A DNA stretch of 64,000 bases, taken from contig CAVYRN010000007.1 in the NCBI GenBank assembly GCA_963771015.1, positions 62,001 through 126,000 on the forward strand, written 5' to 3'. Source of the DNA: CAVSJJ01 sp963771015. GTDB lineage: Bacteria; Actinomycetota; Actinomycetes; Actinomycetales; Dermatophilaceae. This document shows positions 25,380 to 36,400 of the stretch, one piece after another (within the stretch, counting starts at the first letter, position 1; the number at the start of each line of letters is the position of its first letter). Both the position numbers and the translations under genes were made by a program. A model generated the notes under the pieces. The model was not told where the DNA came from. It searched no databases and was given only the letters and a program-made list of their open reading frames with translations.

Positions 25380-26137
25380 TCAGGCGTCCGGCTGCACACC
25401 GTGCTGGGTGGCGACGATCTGGTACTGAACCGCGCTGCGGCCGGCGAACTCGGCCTGGTTCTGGTGCTGTCTGCCGACCGGTCAGACCGAAGGTCACGCT
25501 GGACCGACCCGGTCGCCCGAGTGCTGACGTTGGACGCGAGGAGGATCTTGACTGGGGCACCGCACGCAGTCGCGAAGCCCGAGTGGTCGTCGCGCGGCAC
25601 GTGCCCGGCCGCCGCGCCGTTGGTGCCGGTCAGCGTTGGGGACGCAGTCGCGGTGCTGGCCACACGTCCCGACGGGAACAGGTTGTTCGACGAGGTTGCA
25701 GGACTCGAAGGCGGTGTGGCCGTCGCGCCGACGGCGAAGTGGCCGTACGGTCCGAGACCACCGTCGGCATACCCGTGTAGGACGTGATCCTCGCCACCGG
25801 TGAACATGCGCGTACGCCAGTTCCTTCGGCGTCGGTGTCCGTCGGGAAGACGATCCAGATGTCCTCCTTCACGTTCGTGCTGCTGTCCGTCGTGTAGCTG
25901 GATCGTCTTCGTCTGGTCCTGACCGGGAGAGTGAGGTCGGTGAAGTTCAGACGCGAGGCGCTGGCCCCCGGGTGGGCGATGTCGAGCTTCAGGTGCCCGG
26001 AGGTCGCCTGGAAGGTGCCCGGATGCGAGTCCGATGAAGTAGGCGCCCGTCGCGCTCGTCGCGGTGGCGACGAGCCCTGCCGAGGCGGCCAACGCGGCGA
26101 GGAATCCCCCGAGCCGCCATGCCTTGCCTGATGCCAT
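25380..26137 (-). pseudogene. Camelysin/TasA-like exported protein, multiply frameshifted
   Basis: Starts at ATG 26137 after GGGAGG with the signal-anchor segment GGFLAALAASAGLVATATSATGAYF, as in SipW-dependent TasA/camelysin-like proteins. The rest is recoverable only by switching frames: DSHPGTFQATSGHLKLDIAH, then PGQDQTKTIQLHDG, then STNVKEDIWIVFPTDTDAEG, then MFTGGEDHVLHGYADGGLGPYGHFAV, then AFESCNLV, then CGAPVKILLASNV, then VTFGLTGRQT, then AVQYQIVATQHGVQPDA and a stop. That is about eight shifts in 760 bases, while the conserved words themselves are intact. Either a decayed gene or an error-rich piece of sequence. Confidence 0.7.
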
Positions 26138-26267
26138 GAATGTGCCTCCCAATCGGTGGAAATGCCCCCCACGCCCCACCGGCGTAGAGCACCTCCCAGC
26201 CTCATCGAGCGCCGGCCCGCCGGCATCCCCAATATTGTGGAGATTCGCGGGCCGCGCTGGGCCCCGG

Positions 26268-27731
26268 CTATCCGGGGCCGAGCAGGCCGAGTCCGTCGGC
26301 CACCTGCGACGCGGCGTCGCGGTAGCGGGCCAGCGCATCCGCGTCCGGAGCCCGCTCACTGGTGACCGCCGCGTACTCCCAGTGGGGTGGCGCGTCGGCC
26401 CCGGAGAGGACCCAGGCCGCCTGGCGGGCGGCGCCGGTGGCGACCCACTCGCCGTCGTCGGGAACATCGACGGGAACGCCGAGGAACCCCGGGGCGAGCT
26501 GCCGGATGGCCTCCGAGCGGGCACCGCCGCCGACCAGGGCGACCCGGTCGATGGTCATGCCCAGGGCCGTGACGGCATCGAGGCAGCCGGCCATGAGGCC
26601 GAGCACTCCCTCGACGGCGGCGCGGGCGAGGTTGGGGCGGGTCATCGACGAGAGGGTGGCCCCGAGGAGGGACCCGGTGGCCGTCGGGAGGTTCGGGGTC
26701 CGTTCGCCCTCGAGATACGGGACGAGGACCAGCCCACCCGCGCCGGGCTCGGCCGACAGCGCGAGCCGGCTCAGCTCGGCATGGTCGACCCCGAGCGTGC
26801 CGCCCATCGCGTCGAGGACCCGAGATCCGTTGAGCGTGCAGGCGAGCGGGAGGAACCGGCCGGTGGCGTCGGCGAACCCTGTCACCAGGCCGGAGGGGTC
26901 CACCGCGGGGGTGTCCGAGACCGAGGAGACGACCCCGGAGGTGCCGATCGACAGGCAGGCGCCGCCGACCCCGAGCCCCAGCCCGAGGGCGGCACCGGCG
27001 TTGTCGCCGCACCCCGGGCCGAGCGCGACGTCGCCCCAGCCCCGCGCGGGGTCACCGGTGCCCACCTGCTCGTGGGGCCCGGCCACCCGGGGCAGGACGA
27101 TGTCGGCGACCTCGCCCTCCGAGCGACCGAGCCCGAGGGCGAGCAGGTCACGACGGTAGGTGTTGGACACCGCGTCGAAGTACCCGGTACCGGAGGCGTC
27201 GGACCGGTCGGTCGCGAGGGTCGTGATCGAGGTGGACCCGGACAGCCGCCAGGTCAGCCAGTCGTGCGGGAGGGCGACGGCGGCGACCCGCTCGGCGTTC
27301 TCCGGCTCGACGCGCGCCAGCCAGCGCAGCTTGGTGACGGTGATCGAGGCCACCGGGACGCTCCCGACCGCCTCGGCCCAGCGCCGGGCGCCGAGGCCGG
27401 GGTCGCCGTCGCCGAGCTCGCGGACGAGGTCGGCGGCGTCGGGAGCGGACCGGGTGTCGTTCCACAGCAGGGCGGGACGGATGACCCGACCGTCGACATC
27501 GAGGCAGACCATGCCGTGCTGCTGCCCGCCGACCGACAGCGCCGCCACGTCGGCCAGCCCGCCGGCCGCCTCGACCGCCTCGACCAGCGCCGACCACCAC
27601 GCCTCCGGGTCGACCTCCGTCCCCGGCGGGTGGGCGGCCGAACCGGAGCGCACCAGGGCGCCGGTCCCGGCCTCACGGATGACGACCTTGCAGGACTGCG
27701 TCGAGGAGTCGACGCCTGCCACAAGCGTCAT
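26268..27731 (-). CDS. xylB: Xylulokinase
   Basis: FGGY-family sugar kinase of 487 residues phosphorylating D-xylulose to xylulose 5-phosphate. LVAGVDSSTQSCKVVIRE at residue 3 is the first phosphate loop. SVGGQQHGMVCLD and LLWNDTRSAPDAADL are xylulokinase-specific, with the catalytic Asp in LPHDWLTWRLSG (HDW) and GPGCGDNAGAALGLG. The ADP-binding segment is VALVGGGARSEAIRQLAPG. The ATG at 27731 begins eight bases after the xylose isomerase stop, so xylA-xylB is one operon. Confidence 0.92.
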   Translation of the reverse strand: MTLVAGVDSSTQSCKVVIREAGTGALVRSGSAAHPPGTEVDPEAWWSALVEAVEAAGGLADVAALSVGGQQHGMVCLDVDGRVIRPALLWNDTRSAPDAADLVRELGDGDPGLGARRWAEAVGSVPVASITVTKLRWLARVEPENAERVAAVALPHDWLTWRLSGSTSITTLATDRSDASGTGYFDAVSNTYRRDLLALGLGRSEGEVADIVLPRVAGPHEQVGTGDPARGWGDVALGPGCGDNAGAALGLGLGVGGACLSIGTSGVVSSVSDTPAVDPSGLVTGFADATGRFLPLACTLNGSRVLDAMGGTLGVDHAELSRLALSAEPGAGGLVLVPYLEGERTPNLPTATGSLLGATLSSMTRPNLARAAVEGVLGLMAGCLDAVTALGMTIDRVALVGGGARSEAIRQLAPGFLGVPVDVPDDGEWVATGAARQAAWVLSGADAPPHWEYAAVTSERAPDADALARYRDAASQVADGLGLLGPG

Positions 27732-27739
27732 CGCCGGCC

Positions 27740-28927
27740 TCAGGAGACGAGGTGCTCGACGGCGAGCTGGTTGAGCTTGACGAAGCCGTAGTCCCGTTCC
27801 GCGGCCGCGTCGACATCGAACCCGTCGTCGGCCTTGAGGAACGCGTCGAGCGTCTCGCCGTCGTCGAGGGTGGGCGTCGCGAGGTCGAGGACGCCGGCAT
27901 ACTCCATCGCGTCGTGGACCCGGGGGTCGGCGCGGAAGGCCTTCGACTTCTCCGCCAGCATGAGATAGGTCGCCATGTTCGCGGACGCCGAGGCCCACAC
28001 GCCGTCCAGGTACTCGGTGCGCGACGGCTTGTAGTCGAAGTGCCGCGGGCCGGTGTAGCGCGGCCCGTCCGGGTGGCCCGGGAACCCGTTCTCGATGAGG
28101 TCGACGGTGAAGAACGCGGACATGAGGTCACCGTGTCCGAAGACGAGGTCCTGGTCGAACTTCGGTCCGTGCTGCCCGTTGAGGTCGATGTGGAACAGCT
28201 TGCCGCTCCACAGGGCCTGGCCCAGGGCGTGGGTGTAGTTGAGGTTCGACATCTGCTCGTGACCGGTCTCGGGGTTGAGCCCGACGATGTCGCCGTGCTC
28301 GAGCTGGGCGATGAGGCCCAGGGCGTGCCCGACGGTGGGCAGGAAGATGTCACCGCGCGGCTCGTTGGGCTTGGGCTCCAGGCCGATCCGCAGGTCGTAC
28401 CCCCGCTCCTTGATGTACCCCGCGACGGTGTCCAGGCCCTCCTTGTAACGCTCGAACGCGGAGTACAGGTCCTTGGAGCAGTCGTACTCGCTGCCCTCGC
28501 GGCCGCCCCACATGACGAAGGTGCTCGCCCCCATCTCCGCGGCGATGTCCACCGCGTTGAGGACCTTCCGCAGGCCGAACCGGCGAACCCCACGGTCGTT
28601 GCTCGTCAGGCCGCCGTCCTTGAACACGGGGTGGGAGAAGGTGTTCGTGGTCACCATCTCGATGACCAGGCCGGCCTTGTCGGCGGCGTCCTTGATCTGG
28701 CCCAGCCGTGCTCGCCGGGTCGCCTCGTCGGCGTCGAAGGGGAAGATGTCGTTGTCGTGGAAGGTGATCCCCCACGCACCCAGCTCGGCCAGCTTCTCCG
28801 CGTACTCCCACGGATCCAGCGCCGGTCGGGTCGCCGCCCCGAACGGGTCGGCTGCGGTCCACCCCACCGTCCACAGCCCGAACGAGAACTTGTCCTGCGG
28901 CGTGGGGGTACGGGTCGTCAGCGACAT
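27740..28927 (-). CDS. xylA: Xylose isomerase
   Basis: A 395-residue class I (actinobacterial) xylose isomerase interconverting D-xylose and D-xylulose. Visible: FGLWTVGWTAADPFG at the start, the catalytic His and Asp in ITFHDNDIFPFD, TTNTFSHPVFKDGG, VMWGGREGSEYD, the metal-binding GLEPKPNEPRGDI, NPETGHEQMSNLN and HIDLNGQHGPKFDQD. The ATG at 28927 has AAGGAG at good distance. The divergent gap to xylR holds a perfect inverted repeat, so xylose control by XylR is likely. Confidence 0.94.
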   Translation of the reverse strand: MSLTTRTPTPQDKFSFGLWTVGWTAADPFGAATRPALDPWEYAEKLAELGAWGITFHDNDIFPFDADEATRRARLGQIKDAADKAGLVIEMVTTNTFSHPVFKDGGLTSNDRGVRRFGLRKVLNAVDIAAEMGASTFVMWGGREGSEYDCSKDLYSAFERYKEGLDTVAGYIKERGYDLRIGLEPKPNEPRGDIFLPTVGHALGLIAQLEHGDIVGLNPETGHEQMSNLNYTHALGQALWSGKLFHIDLNGQHGPKFDQDLVFGHGDLMSAFFTVDLIENGFPGHPDGPRYTGPRHFDYKPSRTEYLDGVWASASANMATYLMLAEKSKAFRADPRVHDAMEYAGVLDLATPTLDDGETLDAFLKADDGFDVDAAAERDYGFVKLNQLAVEHLVS

Positions 28928-28944
28928 GGTGGAGCTCCTTCTAT

Positions 28945-28963
28945 TTGTTGTATGGCACAACAA
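28945..28963. promoter_or_regulatory. XylR operator candidate
   Basis: TTGTTGT at 28945-28951 and ACAACAA at 28957-28963 form a perfect 7-base inverted repeat with a 5-base centre, lying in the 63-base gap between divergent xylA and xylR. It is AT-rich against the background and of the size seen for ROK-family XylR operators. A single site could control both genes. Binding is inferred. Confidence 0.7.
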
Positions 28964-28990
28964 TACCGTCGGAGACGCTACCGTCAAGGG

Positions 28991-30277
28991 GTGCAGCCAC
29001 CCAGGCCCGACCCCGCGCAGCACCCGCGGACCAGCCACGCCTCCGCTCGGGGGCCGGCGTCCCGGGTGGACCAGGCGCGGGTCCGGTCGGCCAACCTCGC
29101 CCTCGTGGCCCGGACCGTGTATGCCGCCGAGCCGGCCCTGACGCGCGCCGACGTGGCCGCGATGACGGCGATGACCCGTTCGACGGTCTCCCGCCTCGTC
29201 GACGACCTCGTCGACGGGCGCATCGTCGCCGAGCTCGACCCGGTGGCCAAGGCCGGGCCGGGCCGTCCGGGCACCCCGCTCACGCCGGACGGCGGCCGGT
29301 TCGTCGCCCTCGGGCTCCAGGTCAACGTCGGCGCCCTCGACGCACTCGTCGTCGACCTGGCAGGGGTGGTGAGGTCGCGGCGGCACATCGTCGGTGACCT
29401 GCGCGGGTCACGTCCGGAGATCGTCCTGGGACGGCTCGGCGAGCTGGCCCGCGACGAGGTCGCCGGCCTTCCCCCCGGCCTGGAGCTCGTCGGCGCCGGA
29501 CTCGCGTTGCCCGGCATCGTCTCTCCGGACACCGGGATGCTGCTCCGGGCCCCCAACCTCGGCTGGTCGGACCTCGACATCCCCGCCCTGGTCGGCGCCA
29601 CGGCGGTGGGCGCCCCCCTGTCGGTCGGCAACGAGGCCGACCTCGCCTCCCGCACGGTGTCACTGGACCGGCCCGGGCGGCCCGGCGCCTTGCGGCACTT
29701 CATCTATGTGTCCGGCGAGACCGGCATCGGCGGAGCCGTCGTCATCGACGGGCTCCCCCTACCCGGCCGCCACGGGTGGGCCGGCGAGATCGGCCACGTC
29801 ACCGTCGACCCGTCGGGTCCCCCGTGCTCGTGCGGCTCGACGGGGTGTCTCGAGCAGTATGCCGGGAAGCGGGCGCTGCTCACCGCGGCCGGCCTGGACG
29901 CCGACGCGCCCCCGGCCGCTCTGGCCGAACGGGTCCGCGGCGGGGACGGCCGAGCGGCGCGCGCCGTCGACCGGGCCGCGTGGGCCCTGGGCTGTGCCGT
30001 CGCCGGCGCGATCAACATCGTCGACGTCCCGGTCGTCGTCCTCGGCGGGCACCTGCGCGAGGTCGCCTCACTGCTTCGCCCGGGCCTGGAGGCGACGCTG
30101 CGCGAGCGCGTCCTGTCGGCCCGATGGGTCCCGCCGACCATCGAGCCGGCCGGCGGCGAGCCTGCACCGGCGGCGCTGGGTGCGGCATACCGGGAGCTCG
30201 AGCGGGTCCTCGCCGACCCCGCGGCCTGGCTCTCCGCACCACCTGCGGCGCATGACGCCAACGTGACGACTTCGTGA
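28991..30277 (+). CDS. xylR: ROK-family xylose repressor XylR
   Basis: A 428-residue ROK transcriptional regulator. An N-terminal helix-turn-helix (ARVRSANLALVARTVYAAEPALTRADVAAMTAMTRSTVSRLV, split here over residues 25-65) precedes a sugar-kinase-like effector domain with HGWAGEIGHVTVDPSG and the zinc motif CSCGSTGCLEQYAG. The GTG at 28991 is the most upstream plausible start; a GTG at 29067 is an alternative, as the first 25 residues are Pro/Ala-rich and lack a well-spaced ribosome-binding site. Expected to bind the shared xylA-xylR operator and be released by xylose. Confidence 0.88.
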   Translation: MQPPRPDPAQHPRTSHASARGPASRVDQARVRSANLALVARTVYAAEPALTRADVAAMTAMTRSTVSRLVDDLVDGRIVAELDPVAKAGPGRPGTPLTPDGGRFVALGLQVNVGALDALVVDLAGVVRSRRHIVGDLRGSRPEIVLGRLGELARDEVAGLPPGLELVGAGLALPGIVSPDTGMLLRAPNLGWSDLDIPALVGATAVGAPLSVGNEADLASRTVSLDRPGRPGALRHFIYVSGETGIGGAVVIDGLPLPGRHGWAGEIGHVTVDPSGPPCSCGSTGCLEQYAGKRALLTAAGLDADAPPAALAERVRGGDGRAARAVDRAAWALGCAVAGAINIVDVPVVVLGGHLREVASLLRPGLEATLRERVLSARWVPPTIEPAGGEPAPAALGAAYRELERVLADPAAWLSAPPAAHDANVTTS

Positions 30278-30294
30278 GTCGGGACTGACGGACA

Positions 30295-30322
30295 CCTGAC
30301 GTCGAGGTAAGGGTCACCTGAC
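30295..30322 (+). promoter_or_regulatory. 11-bp-phased direct repeat upstream of the giant surface gene
   Basis: CCTGAC (30295-30300), GTAA (30307-30310) and CCTGAC (30317-30322), separated by six bases each, i.e. half-sites every 11 bp. The same layout occurs upstream of the response-regulator gene at 48652-48700. This phasing is what OmpR/PhoB-family regulators use. It lies about 135 bases before the start of the 2025-residue protein. Proposed target site of the linked two-component system; inferred. Confidence 0.55.
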
Positions 30323-30456
30323 CACCCCATGACGGCGGCGGTACGGGCGGGTGACAACTGCCCTCCCGGGGTGGCTCATCCGTGGGCGCAGGAGTGAGAG
30401 TTCGCTCGGATGGGCGCCGCCGACCGGGGGCCCCGGGGGAACAGAGGGTGAGTCGC

Positions 30457-33400
30457 ATGGACGGACACGTCTGCGTTCAGACCGTCGTCAAGGGCTGGGA
30501 GCACGGCACAGCGGCCGCGCTGCGCGCACTCCGCGTGCCTCCTCGGCAGCGGCGCCGTGCCCGGTTGCTCGGCTCGGGTGTCCTCCGCTACCGGCTCGCC
30601 ACAGCCACCGGAGCCGTCGCCCTCGCCTTCGGCACCGTGGTGTCCGCCCCCGTGCTCACCGCCACGCCGGCCCACGCCGCCACGCCGACGACGAACGCCA
30701 TCACGGTCAAGGTCATGAGCGCGCGGACCGAACCCCACGCGCCCGGCGGCGCCGTCACCAAGGGCGACCCGGTCACGAGCTACCGCTACATGATCAACGT
30801 CGACAACGCCGGCACGTCCGACCCGGCGGGCGGACCCCAGCCGGGGTCCGGGTGCTCGGCCGAGGACCCCGGCTACCCGGCCGAGTGCACCTGGCCGTCG
30901 ATCCAACAGGCGCCCGGCGCTGCCCCGATCTACCGTCAGGGCACCGGCGCCGACTTCGCCGACGGCACGGCGACCCTCGACATGCCCGACGGCCGCTATC
31001 TCATCTCGGTCCTCGCCGACGGCTACAAGATCGACGGCGCGCACTTCAGCGTCCCGATGGACGAGCCGGGCCTGGTCACCGTCGAGGTCCAGCCGAACCC
31101 GCTCCCGGACTCGACCCTGCGCGCCCAGGTCTACCTCGACGAGGCCTCCACCAACGGCGCCATCGACAACGGCGAGCCCGGGCTGGCCGGGTTCCAGGGG
31201 CACATCAACGACATCCTCGGCGAGGTCACGACCGACGTCTACGGCAACCCGATCTGCACGACGTACCTGGGCGAGAACCCCGACACCCACGAGATCCCGT
31301 GGGGCCCGGCATACCGGGACGCCGACGGCCTGCCGATCCTCGACACGATCGGCGGCAAGTGCCTCAGCGACAGCACCGGCCTGATGACGATTCCGCACCT
31401 CGGCACCAACCGGTACACGACGACCGTCACGCCGCCGGACGGGAGCGGCTACATCCAGACGACGACCCTGGAGGGCAACCACGACTTCGACACCTGGCTC
31501 ATGGAGGGCTCGACCGGCTACGACACCGAGTCGACCATCGCCGGTGAGCCCGTGCCGACGCCCCAGTTCGGCTTCGTCCACCCACACAACGACCTCGCCG
31601 GAACCGACTCGGGCTCGATCAGCGGAGTCGTCGTCGCGGTCAAGCAGTACTACCCGCCCATCGGCGGCAGCTTCAACTACTGGCTCGGCTCGACCGGCAG
31701 CCGGCTCGACAAGCCGATCGCGGACCCCGTCCTCTCCCTCGTCGACCTCAACAACGGCGACCAGGCCGTGTGGGTGGGGCGCGGCGCGGCCGACGGCAGC
31801 TTCTCGATCCCCAACGTCCCGGACGGCAACTACCAGCTCACCTGGTGGGACGAGCCGCAGAACTACATCCTTCAGCTCGTCAACGTCACCGTGTCGAACG
31901 GCGAGGCCGTCACGCTGGGCCAGCTGCCACTCAACGGCTGGTGGACCCAGATCACCGGTCACGTCTTCCTCGACGACAACAAGAACGGCAAGCGCGACCC
32001 GGGAGAGCAGGGCGTGGCCCAGTTCCCGCTCACGCTGCGCAAGGTCGACAACTCGCTGATGGACCGCGGCTCCAACGCCGTGGGCACCGACAGCAACGGG
32101 TACTACAACTTCGAGGGCGCCTACCCGCTCAGCGAGTGGACGGTCCTGGAGGCGTATGCCGACAACTTCTACACGACCGGCATCACGTACCAGGCCGACA
32201 ACCAGCCGACCCCGACGACCGTCCTCGGCGCCGGCGTCGACGTGAGCACCCTCAACATCATCGGCCTGTCCGGAACGGTCGACTGGGGCGTCCAGAAGTA
32301 CGACGCGGCCGGGACCAAGGGCGGACCGCGCAACGGCGGCATCGTCGGCTCGATCAGCTACGACACGACCCGCAACGAGCTCGACCCCCAGTACGCCGTG
32401 TCCGAGGACTGGCAGCCGGGCGTCCCCAACATCCCGGTCAAGCTCTACGCTCCGGTCGACTGTGGGACCAACGCGGGTGCGCCGTGCGACCCGACGGGCC
32501 GCTTCGAGCTGGACTCCGACGGATCGCTCACCAAGGGCCGGCTGCTCAACTCCTACCTCTCCGAGAGCTGGGCCCGGCCGACCGGCTGCACCGCCCGCGA
32601 CGTCGACGGCAACCCGATCAGCCACCCCACCGACGAGGACGTCCTCGTGCCGTCGCAGGCGACGGACGGCGAGTGCCTCGCCGCCCTCGTCAACGGCGTC
32701 CAGTTCGGCACGTACGCGACCGACCAGGGCACCCCGGATGCGAACTTCGGTGCCGCGGTCGACGGGAACTACGGCTTCGGTGACGCCTGCACGGGCACGC
32801 TCGACGCGACCGACCCGGCTGCGCCCATCTGCAACGGCGGCACGTTCGAGCCGCTGGACGCGGGCAGCTACCTCGTCCAGATCGACCTCCCGAACGACGC
32901 GAGCGGCTCACCCATGTACCAGGTGACCTCCGAGGAGGACATCAACATCGCCCGCGGCGACCAGGTCGTCCCGCAGGTGCCGCCGCCCTCGTGTGCCGGC
33001 TCGCTGCACACGGTCGACGTCCTCGGCAAGGGCACCGACGGCTACGGCGAGGTGGTCGGCAACGGCTCCAACGGCGCCCCGACCGGTGTGACCGTTCCGG
33101 CGTCCACCTCGGTCGACAACCCGACGTTCGCCGGCATCGACGGCTCGCCCTTCGAGGGCATGCCCAAGCCGCGATGCGACACCAAGCTCGTCGACCTCAA
33201 CAACGGCAAGTCGATCGTGCCGATGTTCAACATCTTCACCGACGTGCCCACTCCGTCCCGCCTGCGCGGCCTCATCGTCGACGACCTCAACTTCTCGACC
33301 GACAAGCGGACGATCCTGCTCGGCGACAAGGCCGGCGCGGCGTACACCCCGGTCGGCATCTACGACTTCACGAACCGCCTCGTCTACACCGCGGAGTCGG

Positions 33401-36400
33401 ACTTCAACGGCTACTACGACGTTCTCCTGCCGTCGACCGACCACATCAGCTGCCCGACGCCGTCCGGTGTGTGCCAGAACATGTACCGCTTCGTCGGCAA
33501 CGACCCCGGCGTGCCCGGACATCTCAACGCCAACTACAACCCGCGGTTCCGCACCATCGCCACCGAGTTCGAGGCGCTGCCGGGCGTGACCATCCCGACG
33601 GACCTCGCACCGACCCAGGTCGGCGTGAGCATCGGAACCCCGAACACCGGCCCGACCACGGTGCAGTGCATGCTCAACATCGCCGCGCCGCAGCTGTTCT
33701 CGGTCTCGAAGCCGTTCGTGCGCTCGTCCGACTCGGGTAGCGCTCGTGACATCACCATCGAGGGCCTCGGTTTCGGCCAGAGCAAGGGCACCGGGAACGT
33801 CTACCTCGGCGGTACCGCTCTGTCCACGACCTCGTGGACCGACACCCAGATCGTCGCGACGGTCCCACCCGTCGGGACCGCGACCGGGCAGGTCCCGGCC
33901 GGCCCGCAGCCGTTGACCATCACCGCGGACAACGGGAAGGCGACGGTCAACGGCCTGACCTTCCACGTCCTCGGCGGGACCGGCGGCTCCGCCTACAACC
34001 CCACCGTCTACGAGGTGGGCCCGGGGGTGGCCACGGCCGCCTACGACCCCACGTCCCCGGCGAGCCAGTCCGCCGCGGGCGCCAACCACGCCGTCCAGAA
34101 CGCCATCGACGACGCGGCGAGCAGCAACGGCAGTGACCTCGTGGTCGTCTACCCGAACGCCGCCACCGCCGGCAACCCGCGCGGCGCCTACTACGAGAAC
34201 CTCGTGGTGTCCGCACCGGTCAAGCTCCAGGGTGTGGGTGCCGGTGGGTTCCAGGGGCCCGACAACAACAGCCCCTACGTCCCCGGGACGATCCTCGACG
34301 GCGGCGCCTTCGGCGGGGACACCGCGGTGGCGACGGACTGGTTCACCAAGGTCGGCGCGATGACGTGGGCCGGCAACCAGACCGTCAGTGACGGCTCGGT
34401 GATCTACCTGCTCGCCACCCAGAACGCCTTCCCCACCGCCGGCTCGTTCCTGCCCGCCATCGACGGGTTCGACATCCGGGGCGGCGACCAGCAGGGCTTC
34501 CCGGGCAACATCAACGACCTCACCGGGCAGCCGACCGGCCTGCCGCCGAACATCGTCACCCAGGGCGGGGCGATCTTCGCCAACGCGTATGTCCGCCGGC
34601 TCCAGATCACGAACAACGTGGTCGAGAACAACGGCGGTGGCTACGGCACGATCCGCGTGGGGACGCCGGACATCGCGGCGCCCGACACCAACCAGCACAA
34701 CGAGAACGTGCGGATCGCCAACAACCGGATCGTCCAGAACGCCGGGACCAACCTCGCCGGCGCGATCGGGCTCTTCGCGGGCTCCGACGGCTACGAGGTC
34801 TCCGGCAACGACATCTGCGGCAACTTCTCGCTCGAGTACGGCGCGGGGGTGAGCGCGTACGGCCTCAGCCCGAACGGCTCCATCCACCACAACCGCATCG
34901 TCCTCAACAACTCCAACGACGAGGGTGCCGGCATCATGATCGCCGGCCAGCTGCCGGCCAACCCGGACGATCTGTCGCCCGGCTCCGGACCGGTGGACAT
35001 CTACGCCAACCAGATCCAGGGCAACCTCGCCAACGACGACGGCGGCGGCATCCGGTTCCTCATGGCGGGCAACTTCCCGATGAACGTCTACAACAACCTC
35101 ATCGCGAACAACGTCTCGACCCATGAGGGCGGCGGCATCGGCATCAACGACGCCCCGGACGTGCGGATCTACAACAACACGATCATGAACAACATCACGA
35201 CGGCCACCGCGGTGACCTCGAACGGGACCCCGGCCCCCGCCGGCGTCTCCACGTCGCAGAACAGCGTCCAGCTCCAGGCCACGCTCCCGGGAGGCGCACC
35301 GACCTTCAGCGAGCCGCTGCTGTTCAACAACATCCTGTGGGACAACCGGGCCGGCAGCCGCGCCGGCACCACGGTGACCGGCATCGGCCTGGCCGGTGAC
35401 ACCACGGCCCTCGACCACTGGGACGTCGGCGTGGCCGACGGCACCGGGGTGCTGGCGCCGACCTCCTCGGTCATCCAGCAGAACGCCGCGACCGAGCACC
35501 CGTACGCGACCGACGCCTCGAACTCGAGCGCCGACCCGCGGGTCATCGAGGCCTGGGACCTGTCGGTGTCGTTCGCGACCTGGCGGCAGAACCCCGCGTT
35601 CGTCGACGCCAACGTCGTCGCGGTCGAGCAGCCGCCGGACCTCATGGGCAACTACCACCTCCAGGCGTGCGCGGGTGGCACCGTGTCTTCGGCGTGCGAC
35701 CTCGGCGCGGCGAGCCACGCCGGTGTCAACGCCCCGGCGACGGACATCGACGGCGACACCCGTCCCTCCGGTGCCGGCTACGACGCCGGGTCGGACGAGC
35801 TCACCGCCAACGCGACCGAGCCGCCCGCGGCGTTCCTCTTCTCGACCGTCGGCAACAGGCCTCCCCCCGGTGTGTCCAGGCCCGCTGACGACGCCGACAT
35901 CTACCAGTGGGACTCCTCCCAGTTCAGCCGGCAGCTCCGGATGAGCGACTACGGGGTTCCGCCAGCTGCCGATGTCGACGGCTTCGCGCAGGTGAGCGCC
36001 ACGCAGTTCTACGTCTCTTTCGGCAGCGACGTCACCATCCCCGGGCTCGGAACGGTGCAGGACGAGGACGTCATCTACTGGGACGGCAGCGCGTGGTCGG
36101 TCTACTTCGACGGCACGGCCCACGGGATGACGGCCAGCGCCCAGGACGTCGACGCCATCGGCGTCCGCAACGGAGTGCTCTACTTCTCCACCGCCGGCTC
36201 GAAGAACCCGCCGGGGGTCTCCGGGAAGGGCGACAACGCCGACATCTACAACTGGGACGGCACGTCCTACGCCCGCGTCTTCGACGCCAGCTCGTTCGGC
36301 GTCCCGGCCAAGGCGAAGGTCGACGGGGTCGCGTTCGTCGACGCCACGCACTTCTACATGTCCTTCGCCGCCAACACGACGCTGCCGGGCGTCGGGCCGG

